Source of the DNA: Piscicoccus intestinalis NBRC 104926
GTDB taxonomy: Bacteria; Actinomycetota; Actinomycetes; Actinomycetales; Dermatophilaceae
Direction of reading: 5' to 3'
NCBI RefSeq assembly: GCF_001515525.1
Contig: NZ_BCNQ01000005.1
Span: 18,180 to 82,179, forward strand
DNA: 64,000 nucleotides
Below, piece after piece: positions 1 through 8,918 of the stretch. A program made the position numbers and the translations under genes. How positions within the stretch are numbered: the stretch's first letter is position 1; each line of letters starts with the position of its first letter. Below the pieces are notes generated by a model that saw only the letters and a program-made list of their open reading frames with translations, was not told the DNA's origin and did no database searches.

Positions 1-1910
1 AGCACCCCACCCCGGCGCGCGCCGCGCCGGCCCACCTCGACCGCATACCGTTCCGTGCGGGCTGCGACCGCGTGGTCCTCGGTGGTCAGCATGACCGCGG
101 TGCGGGACAGCAGCGCGAGCCCCCGGTCGAAGTCGCCGTCGCCGACGTCCGCGACGGCCCGGCGCAACAGCGGCCGATCGTCGCGCACCGCCTGATCGCA
201 CAGCAGCGACAGCTGCAGGCCGAGCAGCCGCTCGCGGGTTCGCGAGGCCCCGGAGTCGCGGCCGAGCGGCACGACGAGCTCGCCGCCCGCCGCGGCCTGG
301 CCCATCGTGTCGAGCATCTCGCGGCCGCCCTCGTCGGGCGTGTGCACGGTGTCGCGCAGCGGCACGACCCGGATCATCGCCGACGCGAGCAGCGCGAGCA
401 CCGCCAGCGGCAGCGCCGCGAGGAAGACGTCGTGCAGCGCGTCGGCGAGACCGAACCGGACCGCCTCCGCGATGGCCGGCGGCAGCTGCGCGAGCGCGGA
501 CGGGTCGAGCACCGATCCCGCGTCGAGCCCACCCTCCGGCATCGCCGCGGCCGCGCCCGGGGGCAGGTGCGAGACGATCGCCTCGCCCATCCGGCTCGAC
601 AGGATCGTGCCGAAGACCGCGATGCCGACCGTCGAGCCGACATTGCGGAAGAACTGCGTGGAGGCGGTGGCGACGCCCAGATCCCGGCGCATCACCGAGT
701 TCTGCACGATGAGCGTGTAGACCTGCATGCACATGCCCAGCCCGATGCCGAAGACGATCATCGCCGCGGTGAGCTGCAGTTGCGTGGCCCCGTACTCCAG
801 TCGGGTGAGCATCCACAGGCCGACGCCCATGATCGTGGGGCCGAGGAGCGTCAGCCCCTTGTACCGCCCCGTGCGAGTGATGAACAGGCCCGACAGGATG
901 CTCAACCCGATCATGCCGACGCTCATCGGCATGACGATGAGACCCGAGTTGGTCGCGTTCACGCCGAGCACGCCCTGGGCGTACACCGGGATGTAGATCA
1001 GCGCGCCGAACATCATCATCGACACCGCGAAGCTGGCGATGTTGGAGAACGTGAAGATCGAGCTGCGGAACAGGCTCAGCGGGATGACCGGCTCCGCGGC
1101 GCGCAGTTCGACGGCGACGAACGCCGCGAGGAAGAGCGCACCGACCACGTACATGCCGATGATCTGCGCCGAGGTCCACGCGTACGTCGTGCCCCCGAAC
1201 GAGGTGGCCAGCAGCAGGAGCACGAGCGCGATCGTCAGCGTGACGATGCCGGCCACGTCGACCTTCGCGTCGCGGGGCGTGTGCGGCAGCCGCAGGAAGC
1301 GGTGGATGGCGACGAAGGCCACGATGCCGACCGGCAGGCTGATGAAGAACAGCCAGCGCCAGCCCCAGTGGTCGGTGACGAAGCCTCCGATGAGCGGCCC
1401 GGCGATCGAGGTGAAGCCGAACACGCTGCCCATCAGGCCCTGATACTTGCCGCGCTGCCGCGGCGGGATGATGTCGCCGATGATGGTCTGGGACAACGGC
1501 ATCAGCGTGCCCATGCCGGCCCCCTGCACGGCGCGGGCGAGGACGAGGAACCAGAAGTTCTGGGCGATGCCGGCCAGCAGTGAGCCGGTCATGAACAGCA
1601 GCAGCCCGCCGAGGTAGAAGCGGCGGCGGCCATAGAGATCGGAGAGCTTGCCGACGATCGGCACGGCGACCGCGGAGACGAGCATCGCGGCGGTGGCGAT
1701 CCACGAGTAGTGCTCCATGCCACCGAGTTCGGCGACGATACGCGGCATCGCCGGGGAGACGATGGTCTGGCTGATGGCCGCGACGAACATGCCGAGCATG
1801 AGCCCGGCGAACACGCGTTTGCCGGTGCGGTCGAGGCGGTACCCGGCCGCGGCGTCCGCGTCGTCGGGACGAGCGGCCTGCGCCGGGGCCGCGGGGGAAG
1901 ACGAGGTCAC
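1..1910 (-). CDS. DHA2-family MFS multidrug efflux transporter (3' end outside window)
   Basis: Probable proton-driven drug exporter of the inner membrane (EmrB/QacA type, 14 helices expected). The frame stays open to the window edge, giving at least 636 residues. Visible family marks are the early antiporter-type stretch MPRIVAELGG, the loop motif GKLSDLYGRRR after the second helix, and the repeated Gly/Pro-rich helices LMGSVFGFTSIAGPLIGGF. The GTG start at 1910 is preceded by AGAAGGA at a good distance. After the last helix there is a long hydrophilic C-terminal tail (VVPLRDTVHTPDEGG and onward), which some actinobacterial members have. It is divergent from a TetR gene across a short operator-bearing gap, so it is probably the regulated target. 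The substrate cannot be read from sequence. Confidence 0.9.
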   Translation of the reverse strand, partial: MTSSSPAAPAQAARPDDADAAAGYRLDRTGKRVFAGLMLGMFVAAISQTIVSPAMPRIVAELGGMEHYSWIATAAMLVSAVAVPIVGKLSDLYGRRRFYLGGLLLFMTGSLLAGIAQNFWFLVLARAVQGAGMGTLMPLSQTIIGDIIPPRQRGKYQGLMGSVFGFTSIAGPLIGGFVTDHWGWRWLFFISLPVGIVAFVAIHRFLRLPHTPRDAKVDVAGIVTLTIALVLLLLATSFGGTTYAWTSAQIIGMYVVGALFLAAFVAVELRAAEPVIPLSLFRSSIFTFSNIASFAVSMMMFGALIYIPVYAQGVLGVNATNSGLIVMPMSVGMIGLSILSGLFITRTGRYKGLTLLGPTIMGVGLWMLTRLEYGATQLQLTAAMIVFGIGLGMCMQVYTLIVQNSVMRRDLGVATASTQFFRNVGSTVGIAVFGTILSSRMGEAIVSHLPPGAAAAMPEGGLDAGSVLDPSALAQLPPAIAEAVRFGLADALHDVFLAALPLAVLALLASAMIRVVPLRDTVHTPDEGGREMLDTMGQAAAGGELVVPLGRDSGASRTRERLLGLQLSLLCDQAVRDDRPLLRRAVADVGDGDFDRGLALLSRTAVMLTTEDHAVAARTERYAVEVGRRGARRGGV

Positions 1911-1943
1911 GAGCGTCCTTCTCGGGTCGGGGGAAAATCTTGG

Positions 1944-1958
1944 TTGCACTCTCTGCAA
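1944..1958. promoter_or_regulatory. Probable TetR operator between the divergent efflux and regulator genes
   Basis: A perfect inverted repeat, TTGCA-CTCTC-TGCAA, sits in the 76-base gap between the two divergent start codons. Size and position fit a TetR-family operator that would control both genes. No experimental link is visible in the sequence. Confidence 0.55.
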
Positions 1959-1986
1959 AGTTACACCCGATGCAGCTATTCCCTCG

Positions 1987-2634
1987 ATGCGTTCTAAGCT
2001 GACGAGCGTGACGGCAGCGGCACCCCTGGGCCTGCGCGAGCGCAAGAAGCAGCAGACACGCTCGCTGCTGCACCGCGCCGCCCTCGACCTCGTGCTCGAG
2101 CACGGCCCCGACGACGTGACCGTCGACCAGATCGCGGCGAAGGCGCAGGTCAGCACCCGCACGTTCTTCAACTACTACGCGACCAAGGACGCGGCGATCG
2201 CCGGGGTGACGCCCGAGTTCGCCGACCTCGTCGTCGCGGACTTCACCGCGGCGGCACGCGACGCCGGGGTGCTGACGGCCCTGGAGCGGGCGCTCGCTCG
2301 CCGCGTCAGCGGCCTGGCCAGCGACGGCGCCCTGCGCCGGCAGCGCGCCGAGGTCTTCCAGCGCTGGCCGCAGCTGGTGCCGGCGCTCAGCGGCCCGTTG
2401 ACCGGCATGGAACGGGCGCTGCGGGAGGCGGTGGCGGCGCACCTGGGGGTCGACGGACGCGTCGATCCGCGCCCGGCGCGCTATGTGCTGTGCGCCACGG
2501 CCGTGCTGCGCTCGGCGCTGTCGACCCCGGGCGCCGACCTGACCGTCTCCGTCGCGGAGGGCTTCGACGCGCTGCGCGCGGGGCTGCCGGACCTTGCCGG
2601 CGCGGCGCACGAATCCACCGACACCAGGCCGTAA
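1987..2634 (+). CDS. TetR/AcrR family transcriptional regulator
   Basis: Likely local repressor of the divergent MFS exporter. The N-terminal helix-turn-helix reads TVDQIAAKAQVSTRTFFNYY, typical of TetR proteins, followed by KDAAI and an all-helical ligand-binding domain of about 150 residues. The ATG at 1987 gives 215 residues. A GTG at 2008 would give 208 residues, beginning just before APLGLRERKKQQTR, and is equally possible, because neither has a clear ribosome binding site. The ligand-binding half is too variable to predict the inducer. Confidence 0.88.
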   Translation: MRSKLTSVTAAAPLGLRERKKQQTRSLLHRAALDLVLEHGPDDVTVDQIAAKAQVSTRTFFNYYATKDAAIAGVTPEFADLVVADFTAAARDAGVLTALERALARRVSGLASDGALRRQRAEVFQRWPQLVPALSGPLTGMERALREAVAAHLGVDGRVDPRPARYVLCATAVLRSALSTPGADLTVSVAEGFDALRAGLPDLAGAAHESTDTRP

Positions 2635-2744
2635 CTCGTCACTGCGCACGCTCACGCCGAGACGGACCGGGCGATCTTGTCGGGGGTCGGTGTTTGGATG
2701 CTGTTTCAGGAACCACCCCGAGGCACGCTCGATCGGAGACAGCC

Positions 2745-5276
2745 ATGACCGTCCGGCTCCCACAGGCCCACGACCCGTCCGCCTGGGCGGGTGCGGGGTG
2801 GCCCCTCGGCGCGCACTACGACCCGGCCGCCTCGAGCGTGACGTTCGCCGTGCACGCGCCCGCGGCCACCCGGGTCCAGCTCGAGCTCTACGCCACCGCG
2901 ATCGGCGCTGCGGCGTTCGGGTCGTTCGAGTGCGCCCGCGGCGACGACGGCGCGTGGCGCGCCCAGGTCGACAACGTCGGCCCTGGCGCGCTGTACGGCT
3001 TTCGCTGCTGGGGGCGCAACTGGGGGTTCGAGCCGGGCTGGGCGCCCGGCAGCGCCGTCGGATTCCGCGCCGACCTCGACGAGGACGGCAACCGATTCAA
3101 TCCCAACAAGCTGCTGTTCGACCCCTACGCGCGCGAGCTCAGCCACAACCTGCTCGACCCGGGCATCGCGGCCGCGGGCGCGGACGGCGGCTGGTTCGGC
3201 ACCGGCGGCCAGGAACACCACGGCCGCCCCCGCAGGGGGCTCGACACCGGGCCGTACGCCCCCAAGGGTGTCGTGCTCGCGAGCGAACCGAGAACGTTCC
3301 GCCGGCCCGCCATCGACCCGCACGACGCCGCGATCTACGAGGCGCACGTGCGCAGCCTGACGCGCCACCCGAGCGCCCTGCGTCTCGGTGAGCTGTTCGC
3401 GCACACACCGGGATTCGAGGCGGTGCGCAACGTGCCCCGGGAGCTGCAGGGCACCTACGCCGGGGCCGCCCACCTCGCCCCGTACCTGGCGGCGCTGGGG
3501 CTGACGACCATCGAACTGCTGCCGGTCATGGAGATGGACTGCCTCGGCGACGACGCGACCACCGACTCCGGGCCGACGAACTACTGGGGGTACCAGACGC
3601 TCGCGTTCTTCGCGCCGAACCGCCGGTACGCGGCCGACCGGTCGCCGGGTGGGCCGACGCGCGAGTTCCGGGCCATGGTCGACGCCTTCCACGACGCCGG
3701 GCTGGAGGTGTACCTCGACGTCGTCTACAACCACACCGGGGAGGGCGGCCACTGGGGTGACGACCTCGACACCACCGGCTTCACCAGCCTCGGCGGCTTC
3801 GCCACCGCCGAGTACTACGTGCTGACCGACGAGCACCGCCTCGTCGACGGGGCCACCGGATGCTCCAACCAGGTGAACTTCTCGGCTCCCGCCAGCCAGC
3901 GTCTCGCGCTCGACTCGCTCGCCTACTGGCACGACGAACTCGGCGTCGACGGCTTCCGGTTCGACCTGGCCCCCGTGCTCGGGCGGCGTCCCGACGACGC
4001 GGCCCGCGACGACTGGGGCGCCCAGCGGCGGTTCTTCCCCACGCACCCGCTGCTGACCGACATCGCGCAGTGGGCGCAGGAGCAGCGGATCGAGGTCGTG
4101 GCCGAGGCGTGGGATCTGTGGGGCTATGAGGTCGGCAACTTTCCCGCGGGCTGGGGCGAGTGGAACGGACGGTTCCGCGACGCCGTGCGCGCCTTCGCGA
4201 AGGGCGACGGCAATGTGCAGGCCTTCATGGACCTGTTCAACGGCGACTTCGCGCACTTCCACGATCAGGGCGGACCGGCCAAGTCGATCAACTTCGTCAC
4301 CGCGCACGACGGGTTCACCCTCATGGATCTCGTCTCGTTTCCCGCCAAGAACAACGCCGTGGGGCCGCCGTTCGGGCCGAGCGACGGCGGCGCCGACACC
4401 AACCTGTCGTGGGATTCCGGCGGCGACCAGGCGTTGCGCCGGGCCCGCGCCCGCGCGTTGCTGGCGATCCTGTTCCTCGCCCGCGGCGTGCCGATGATCG
4501 TCTCCGGCGACGAGTACGGCCGCACCCAGAACGGCAACAACAACCCGTGGGCGATCGACACGGCCGGCATCTGGAACAACTGGGCGCAGGCCGTCAGCCG
4601 CACCCCCACGCGGCTGGCGGTCGACCCGACCGACCCGGGCGCCGGCGGCTACTTCGACGTCTTCGGGGCCGCCGCTTCCCCCGACGGGGTCAACCCGGTG
4701 TTCGCGTTCACCCGCGCGGTGGCGCGGCTGCGGCGGGAGCATCCGGCGCTGCGGCAGCGCGAATGGGGCGACGCCGCCCAGGGTGGCGACGACGTCTCCT
4801 ACCTGTTCGCCGCACCCCACGGCGGCACGCCCGCGCCGGGAGACCGTGCCGTCGCCGTGCGCATCGACGCCTCCCACACCGGCGGCGGCGATCTGCTCGT
4901 GCTCGTCGCGATGACCGATGAGCCCTGCCGATTCGTCGTGCCGGCGGCGACGCCGGGGCGCTCGTGGCGGCGGATCCTCGACACCGGGGTCGAGGCGGAG
5001 GCCGAGGGCAACGCCTGGCCGCTGGGCACCGCCCAGCCTGTGGCGGGCGACTCGGGCGACGCGGGTGACTCGGGCGACTCGGGCGACTCGGGCGACTCGG
5101 GCGACTCGGGCGACTCGGGCGAGACAAGAGGGCGAGCGCAGGTGGGAGTAGGCGTGGGCCACCGGCCTGCCCGCCGACGATCCGCGCTCAGAGCCAGCCG
5201 ACGTGGCCGCGCAGCAGCGTGTACCCGACGAAGGCGACGACGTCGAGCAGCGTGTGCGCGACGACGAGCGGCATGA
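2745..5276 (+). CDS. glgX: Glycogen debranching enzyme GlgX (GH13 isoamylase type)
   Basis: Hydrolyses alpha-1,6 branches of glycogen limit dextrins in the cytoplasm. An N-terminal carbohydrate-binding (CBM48-like) region is followed by the GH13 barrel. All four GH13 regions are visible: DVVYNHTGEGG, DGFRFDLA with nucleophile Asp407, VVAEAWDL with acid/base Glu454, and TAHDGFTL with Asp522. The ATG at 2745 (MTVRLPQAHD) starts where homology should begin. At 843 residues the protein is longer than the usual ~700. The excess, from about residue 768, is a GDS repeat encoded by 9-bp tandem units followed by an Arg-rich tail that runs about 90 bases into the convergent CPBP gene. The tail is probably not functional enzyme sequence. 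Confidence 0.93.
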   Translation: MTVRLPQAHDPSAWAGAGWPLGAHYDPAASSVTFAVHAPAATRVQLELYATAIGAAAFGSFECARGDDGAWRAQVDNVGPGALYGFRCWGRNWGFEPGWAPGSAVGFRADLDEDGNRFNPNKLLFDPYARELSHNLLDPGIAAAGADGGWFGTGGQEHHGRPRRGLDTGPYAPKGVVLASEPRTFRRPAIDPHDAAIYEAHVRSLTRHPSALRLGELFAHTPGFEAVRNVPRELQGTYAGAAHLAPYLAALGLTTIELLPVMEMDCLGDDATTDSGPTNYWGYQTLAFFAPNRRYAADRSPGGPTREFRAMVDAFHDAGLEVYLDVVYNHTGEGGHWGDDLDTTGFTSLGGFATAEYYVLTDEHRLVDGATGCSNQVNFSAPASQRLALDSLAYWHDELGVDGFRFDLAPVLGRRPDDAARDDWGAQRRFFPTHPLLTDIAQWAQEQRIEVVAEAWDLWGYEVGNFPAGWGEWNGRFRDAVRAFAKGDGNVQAFMDLFNGDFAHFHDQGGPAKSINFVTAHDGFTLMDLVSFPAKNNAVGPPFGPSDGGADTNLSWDSGGDQALRRARARALLAILFLARGVPMIVSGDEYGRTQNGNNNPWAIDTAGIWNNWAQAVSRTPTRLAVDPTDPGAGGYFDVFGAAASPDGVNPVFAFTRAVARLRREHPALRQREWGDAAQGGDDVSYLFAAPHGGTPAPGDRAVAVRIDASHTGGGDLLVLVAMTDEPCRFVVPAATPGRSWRRILDTGVEAEAEGNAWPLGTAQPVAGDSGDAGDSGDSGDSGDSGDSGDSGETRGRAQVGVGVGHRPARRRSALRASRRGRAAACTRRRRRRRAACARRRAA
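5045..5122. repeat. 9-bp tandem repeat (GGGCGACTC) in the 3' end of glgX
   Basis: About eight near-perfect copies of a 9-base unit encode Gly-Asp-Ser repeats at the GlgX C-terminus. Because the unit is a multiple of three, copy-number change would keep the frame. It is probably a slippage-prone microsatellite. Confidence 0.85.
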
Positions 5277-5957
5277 CGCGGCGGGTGCGGGCGTAGACGA
5301 CGCCGAGCAGCAGGCCCATCGCGAGGTTGCCGACACCGCCTCCGAAGCCCTGGTACAGGTGGTAGGTGCCGCGGATGAGCGCGGAGACGACGATGATCGT
5401 CGGCAGTCGCCAGCCCGCTTGGCCCCAGCGGGTGAACAGGTAGGCGACCATGACGATCTCCTCGAGCACGGCGTTCTGCGCCGCGGCGAGCACGAGCACC
5501 GGCACGGCCCACCAGGTCTGGTCGAGGTTCGCGGCGGCGATCGTCGTGTTCAGGCCCATCGCCCGCGCGGCCAGGTACAGGCCCAGACCCGGGACGCCGA
5601 TGATCGCGGCCAACGCGGCCCCGTGCAGCAGGTCGCGGCCCGGGCGGCGGCCGTCGGCGCCCACCAGCGCGCGGGCCCTGGCGTCGTCACGGGTCAGCAG
5701 GTGCAGGGCAAGCAAGGCCGGAACGAGCGCGATCCCGATGCCCGCCAGCTGATAGGCGAGGTCGAGCCACGGGCGGTCCGGGTGACCGCCTCGTTCATCG
5801 CCGTCGTCTGGTCGCCGAGGCCGACCTGCTCGGTGAGCTTGCGGATCAGCGCGAGCACCGCCCAGATGGCCGACGCCCCGAGTGAGACGCCGAGCACGAG
5901 CGCCGTCTCGGTGACGAGCTGGCGACGGTTCGCGTCGGTGCGCGGCAGCCGGTTCAC
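5188..5957 (-). pseudogene. CPBP-family intramembrane metalloprotease, frameshifted
   Basis: CPBP (Abi/CAAX-type) membrane protease gene broken by one apparent frameshift near 5780-5800. The N-terminal part (helix ALVLGVSLGASAIWAVLAL) reads in one frame to TAMNEAVT. The rest (PDRPWLDLAYQLAGIGIALVPALLALHLL, then the protease core) reads in another. Adding one C to the CCC run restores EAVTPDRPWLD. The core has the paired glutamates LEEIVMVAY (motif 1, lacking the usual Arg), TYHLY (motif 2) and AHTLLD (motif 3). The likely start is GTG at 5957, behind GAGAGGA; an ATG at 5993 is an alternative. All motifs survive downstream of the break, so a sequencing error is more likely than decay. Substrate unknown. 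Confidence 0.75.
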
Positions 5958-6076
5958 ACAGGTCCTCTCGCCGGGCCGGTCAGGTTGTTCCATGATGCGA
6001 CGTAGGCTGCCCGCATCGACGCAACGTCTGCGGCGCCGCTCGGGACGCCGACAGACGCCGACGACGGGGAGGACCG

Positions 6077-6912
6077 ATGGACCTGGGACGACCGATGGAG
6101 CTCGCCACCGACCTGGACATGACCGGCCACGCCGGCTACATGTACGGCTGCCGCTGGCAGGGAGCCGGGAGCGCCCGCCGGAGTATGTCGTGCTGCTGTG
6201 CCACGGCTACGGCGAGCACATCCGCCGCTACGACTGGGTCGCGGAGCGGTTCGTCGACGACGGCGCCGCGGTGTACGGCGTCGACCATGTCGGGCACGGC
6301 CGCAGCGAGGGCGAACGGGTGCTCATCGACGACTTCGACCCGGTCATCGCCGACTTCCGGCTCATGCACGACCGCGCGGTCCTCGAGCACCCGGGCACCC
6401 CGGTCGTTCTCGTCGGGCATTCGATGGGCGGGATGATCGCGGCCCGCTACGCCCAGCTGCACGGATCGGACCTCGCCTGCACGGTGCTGTCGGGGCCGGT
6501 CATGGGGCACTGGGCCGCGCTCGAGGCGCTGCTCGGCGCCGACGAGATCCCCGACGACCCGATCGACCCGGACGTGCTGTCACGGGTGCCGGCCGTCGGT
6601 CAGGCGTATCTGGAGGATCCGCTCGTATGGCACGGGCCGTTCAAGCGCCCGACCCTGGAGGCGCTGGGCCGCTGCATCGAGTCGATCCAGGCCGGCGGGC
6701 CCATCGGGCATCCCGTGCTCTGGCTGCACGGCCGCGACGATCAACTCGTCCCGTACGAGGGCAGCGCCGCTGGCTGGCCCGTCGTCCGCGGCGAGAGCGG
6801 TCAGGACAAGAGCTACGACGGGGCCCGCCACGAGATCTTCAACGAGAGCAACCGCGACGAGGTGCTGGACGACGTGATCGGCTTCGTGCGCGACCACCTT
6901 CCGCCCGCGTGA
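6077..6912 (+). pseudogene. Alpha/beta hydrolase (monoacylglycerol-lipase-like), frameshifted
   Basis: Serine hydrolase of the alpha/beta fold, resembling monoacylglycerol lipases and lysophospholipases. The nucleophile elbow GHSMGG, the Asp-bearing HGRDDQLVPYEGS and the His-bearing DGARHEIFNE are all present, so the catalytic triad is complete. The first 30 residues (MELATDLDMTGHAGYMYGCRWQGAG) are in a different frame from the rest (ERPPEYVVLLCHGYGEH). One missing G in the GGG run at 6167-6169 accounts for this. The ATG at 6077 has GGGGAGGA just upstream; a second ATG at 6095 begins MELATD. The stop overlaps the next start as TGATG, implying translational coupling with the thioesterase. Probably an intact gene with a sequence error. 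Confidence 0.78.
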
Positions 6913-7784
6913 TGGCGGCCCCCGAGGGCACCGACTCCGACCAGGCCGCAACCTCCGCGCAGCACCCTGAGACCCCCGAAGACCCCGAGAACCCGCTCGG
7001 GTTGCCGGCCGAACCGGGTGCCTACTACGTCGCGCTCGGCGACGGCACGTACCAGCCCACCCTGCACGCCCAGGGCGCGTGGCTGCGGCACGAGCAGCAC
7101 ATGGCGCCGGTCACCGGTCTCGTGGCGCACTGCCTGCAGCGGTTCAACGATCGCGACGACCTGCAGCTGGCCCGGCTGTCGCTGGAGATCCTCGGGGTCA
7201 TCCCGGCGCGGCCGACGCGGGTCGACTGCGAGACGGTCCGTTCCGGGCGCACGATCGAGCTCGACGAGGCGACGGTGACGATCGACGGCCGGGTGGCGAT
7301 CCGGGCGCGCGCCTGGCGCCTGTCCCGGCAGGACACGGCGGAGGTCGCCGCCGACGACACCCCGCCGTTGCCGGAGCCGGAGTCGATGCCGCCCGCCGAC
7401 CTGGCCCAGGTGTGGGGCGGCGGGTTCATCTCCTCGCTGGAGGTGCGCACCGACCCCGACGGCGAGCCGGGCCGCGGGCGCGCCTGGGTCCGCCCACGCC
7501 AGACCCTCGTCGAGGGCGAGCCGGTGCACCCGGTGGCCGCGTATCTGGGCGTCGTCGACACCGCCAACGGGGTTGCGACCCGGCTCGATCCCCGGCGCTG
7601 GATGTTCCCCAACACCGACCTGAGCATCTACCTCTACCGCAAGCCGGCGCCCGGCTGGGTGGGCTTCGAGACGTCCGTGGCGATCGGCGCCACCGGCGTG
7701 GGCCTGACGACCTCGCGACTACACGACGCGCGGGGCCCGGTGGGGCGGGCCGAGCAGATTCTCACCGTTCGGCGCATGCCCTGA
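6912..7784 (+). CDS. Thioesterase family protein (TesB-like double hotdog)
   Basis: Probable acyl-CoA thioesterase of the two-hotdog (4HBT_3/TesB-like) type, 290 residues. An acidic, low-complexity N-terminus of about 35 residues is followed by a first hotdog (YVALGDGTYQPTLHAQGAW, VTGLVAHCLQRF) and a second (PVHPVAAYLGVVDTANGVA, PNTDLSIYLYRKPAPGWVG). The FETSVAIGATGVGLTTSRLHD and VGRAEQILTVRR stretches near the C-terminus are typical of this family. The ATG overlaps the stop of the upstream hydrolase (TGATG), so the two are co-translated and may act on related lipid substrates; that last point is inference. Confidence 0.82.
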   Translation: MAAPEGTDSDQAATSAQHPETPEDPENPLGLPAEPGAYYVALGDGTYQPTLHAQGAWLRHEQHMAPVTGLVAHCLQRFNDRDDLQLARLSLEILGVIPARPTRVDCETVRSGRTIELDEATVTIDGRVAIRARAWRLSRQDTAEVAADDTPPLPEPESMPPADLAQVWGGGFISSLEVRTDPDGEPGRGRAWVRPRQTLVEGEPVHPVAAYLGVVDTANGVATRLDPRRWMFPNTDLSIYLYRKPAPGWVGFETSVAIGATGVGLTTSRLHDARGPVGRAEQILTVRRMP

Positions 7785-7861
7785 CCCGCCGGACCCTTCC
7801 GAGGAACGTGGGGTCGACGATGCCGCCTGCTCCGATCGGTTGTGGCGGTTAGTCTTCGGGA

Positions 7862-8788
7862 ATGGACCTCACGTACCGAGTGCTCAACGTGTTCACCGAC
7901 GGCAAAGACCCGTTCACCGGCAACGGCGTGGCGGTCTTCGAGGACGGGTCGGACCTGACCACCGAACAGATGCAGACCCTGGCGTTCCAGGTGAACATCG
8001 AGACGGTCTTCGTCCTGCCGAAGAACAACGGCGACGAGGCCACCGTGCGGTTCTTCTCCCCCGAGAAGGAGACGGGGTTCGCGGGCAGCGCCTCGCTGGC
8101 GACGGCCGCGGTGATCCGCGAGCTGCGCGGCGGCGAGGGCGACGTCACGCTCATCGAGGAGCGCGAGGAGGACGCGTCCGCCGAGGGCGACGGGGCCGAC
8201 ACCTCGACTCGGGGTCACCGCCTGCGCGAGGGTGAGGTACCCGGCTCCTACACGGTGCTGCAGCGCGATGACCTGTGGGTGCTCGACGTGCACGAGCCGC
8301 AGGCGGAGACGCTGAAGGCGACCCCGCAGATCCTCGCCTCGCTCGTCGGGCTGAACACCGACGCCATCGGCGGTGACGTGATGACGGTCGGCAAGGGCGC
8401 GGGCGGCATCGTGCTGCCGGTGCGCACGGTCGAGGACGTGCGCAACACCCGCCTCGACGCCCGCATGCTGCACTCCTACGCGATGCTGCTCAACACCGAG
8501 CCGCGGGTGTACGTGTGGGCCAACTCCGAGGACGAGGCGGGCACGATCGTCTCGCGTATGTTCTACGGCCCCCGCGGTGGTGTGCTCGAGGTCGCCGCCA
8601 CCGGTACCGGCGGCACGAACCTCGGCGCCTACCTGCTCGCCCACGGCGAGCGCGGCATCCGCCGCCGGGTCATCCAGGGTCGCGTCGCCGGCCGGCGATC
8701 GCTGCTCGACCTGCGCATCGACCACAGCGGCGAGGTCTTCGTCGGCGGCCACGTCGCAGAGGTCGCCCGCGGCCGGTTCACGGTCTGA
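7862..8788 (+). CDS. PhzF-family isomerase
   Basis: Member of the PhzF/diaminopimelate-epimerase-fold family, 308 residues. The family signature is clear: DPFTGNGVAVFED near the N-terminus, NIETVFVLP carrying the catalytic-position Glu, and FFSPEKETGFAGSASLATA. The second half has GPRGGVLEVAATGTGGTNLGAYL and RSLLDLRIDHSGEVFVGGHVAEVARG. PhzF itself isomerises trans-2,3-dihydro-3-hydroxyanthranilate, but no phenazine genes are nearby, so the substrate here is unknown. The start ATG has only a weak upstream purine tract. It ends just before a large palindrome shared with the 13.6-kb region. Confidence 0.88.
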   Translation: MDLTYRVLNVFTDGKDPFTGNGVAVFEDGSDLTTEQMQTLAFQVNIETVFVLPKNNGDEATVRFFSPEKETGFAGSASLATAAVIRELRGGEGDVTLIEEREEDASAEGDGADTSTRGHRLREGEVPGSYTVLQRDDLWVLDVHEPQAETLKATPQILASLVGLNTDAIGGDVMTVGKGAGGIVLPVRTVEDVRNTRLDARMLHSYAMLLNTEPRVYVWANSEDEAGTIVSRMFYGPRGGVLEVAATGTGGTNLGAYLLAHGERGIRRRVIQGRVAGRRSLLDLRIDHSGEVFVGGHVAEVARGRFTV

Positions 8789-8802
8789 CTCCCCCCACGT
8801 CC

Positions 8803-8895
8803 CTGAGAACTGCGTGTCGTGGTCGGAACTGCAGTCCGGACTGCAGTTCTCACCACGACACGCAGTTCTCAGCGTCGTTGGGAGGCGGTTGGTGG
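8803..8895. repeat. Near-perfect 70-bp intergenic palindrome, family 1 copy A
   Basis: From 8803 to 8872 the DNA forms a palindrome with 35-base arms and only two mismatched positions (arm begins CTGAGAACTGCGTGTCG, centre TCC/GGA). A related copy lies at 13602-13668 in the opposite arm order. Both copies are followed by a shared tail, TCGTTGGG plus GG-rich bases. Both sit between convergent genes, where they could act as bidirectional terminators. The sequence conservation beyond the pairing suggests a dispersed REP- or MITE-like element. Confidence 0.8.
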
Positions 8896-8918
8896 GGAGG
8901 GGGCTGCGTGAGGAGGCG

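Noticed and set aside
72..1583. A 503-codon open frame at the left edge on the plus strand
   Set aside because: Arg/His-rich shadow of the MFS transporter on the minus strand.
7862..8788. Phenazine biosynthesis function for the PhzF-like gene
   Set aside because: PhzF relatives are widespread outside phenazine clusters and no other phz gene is present.
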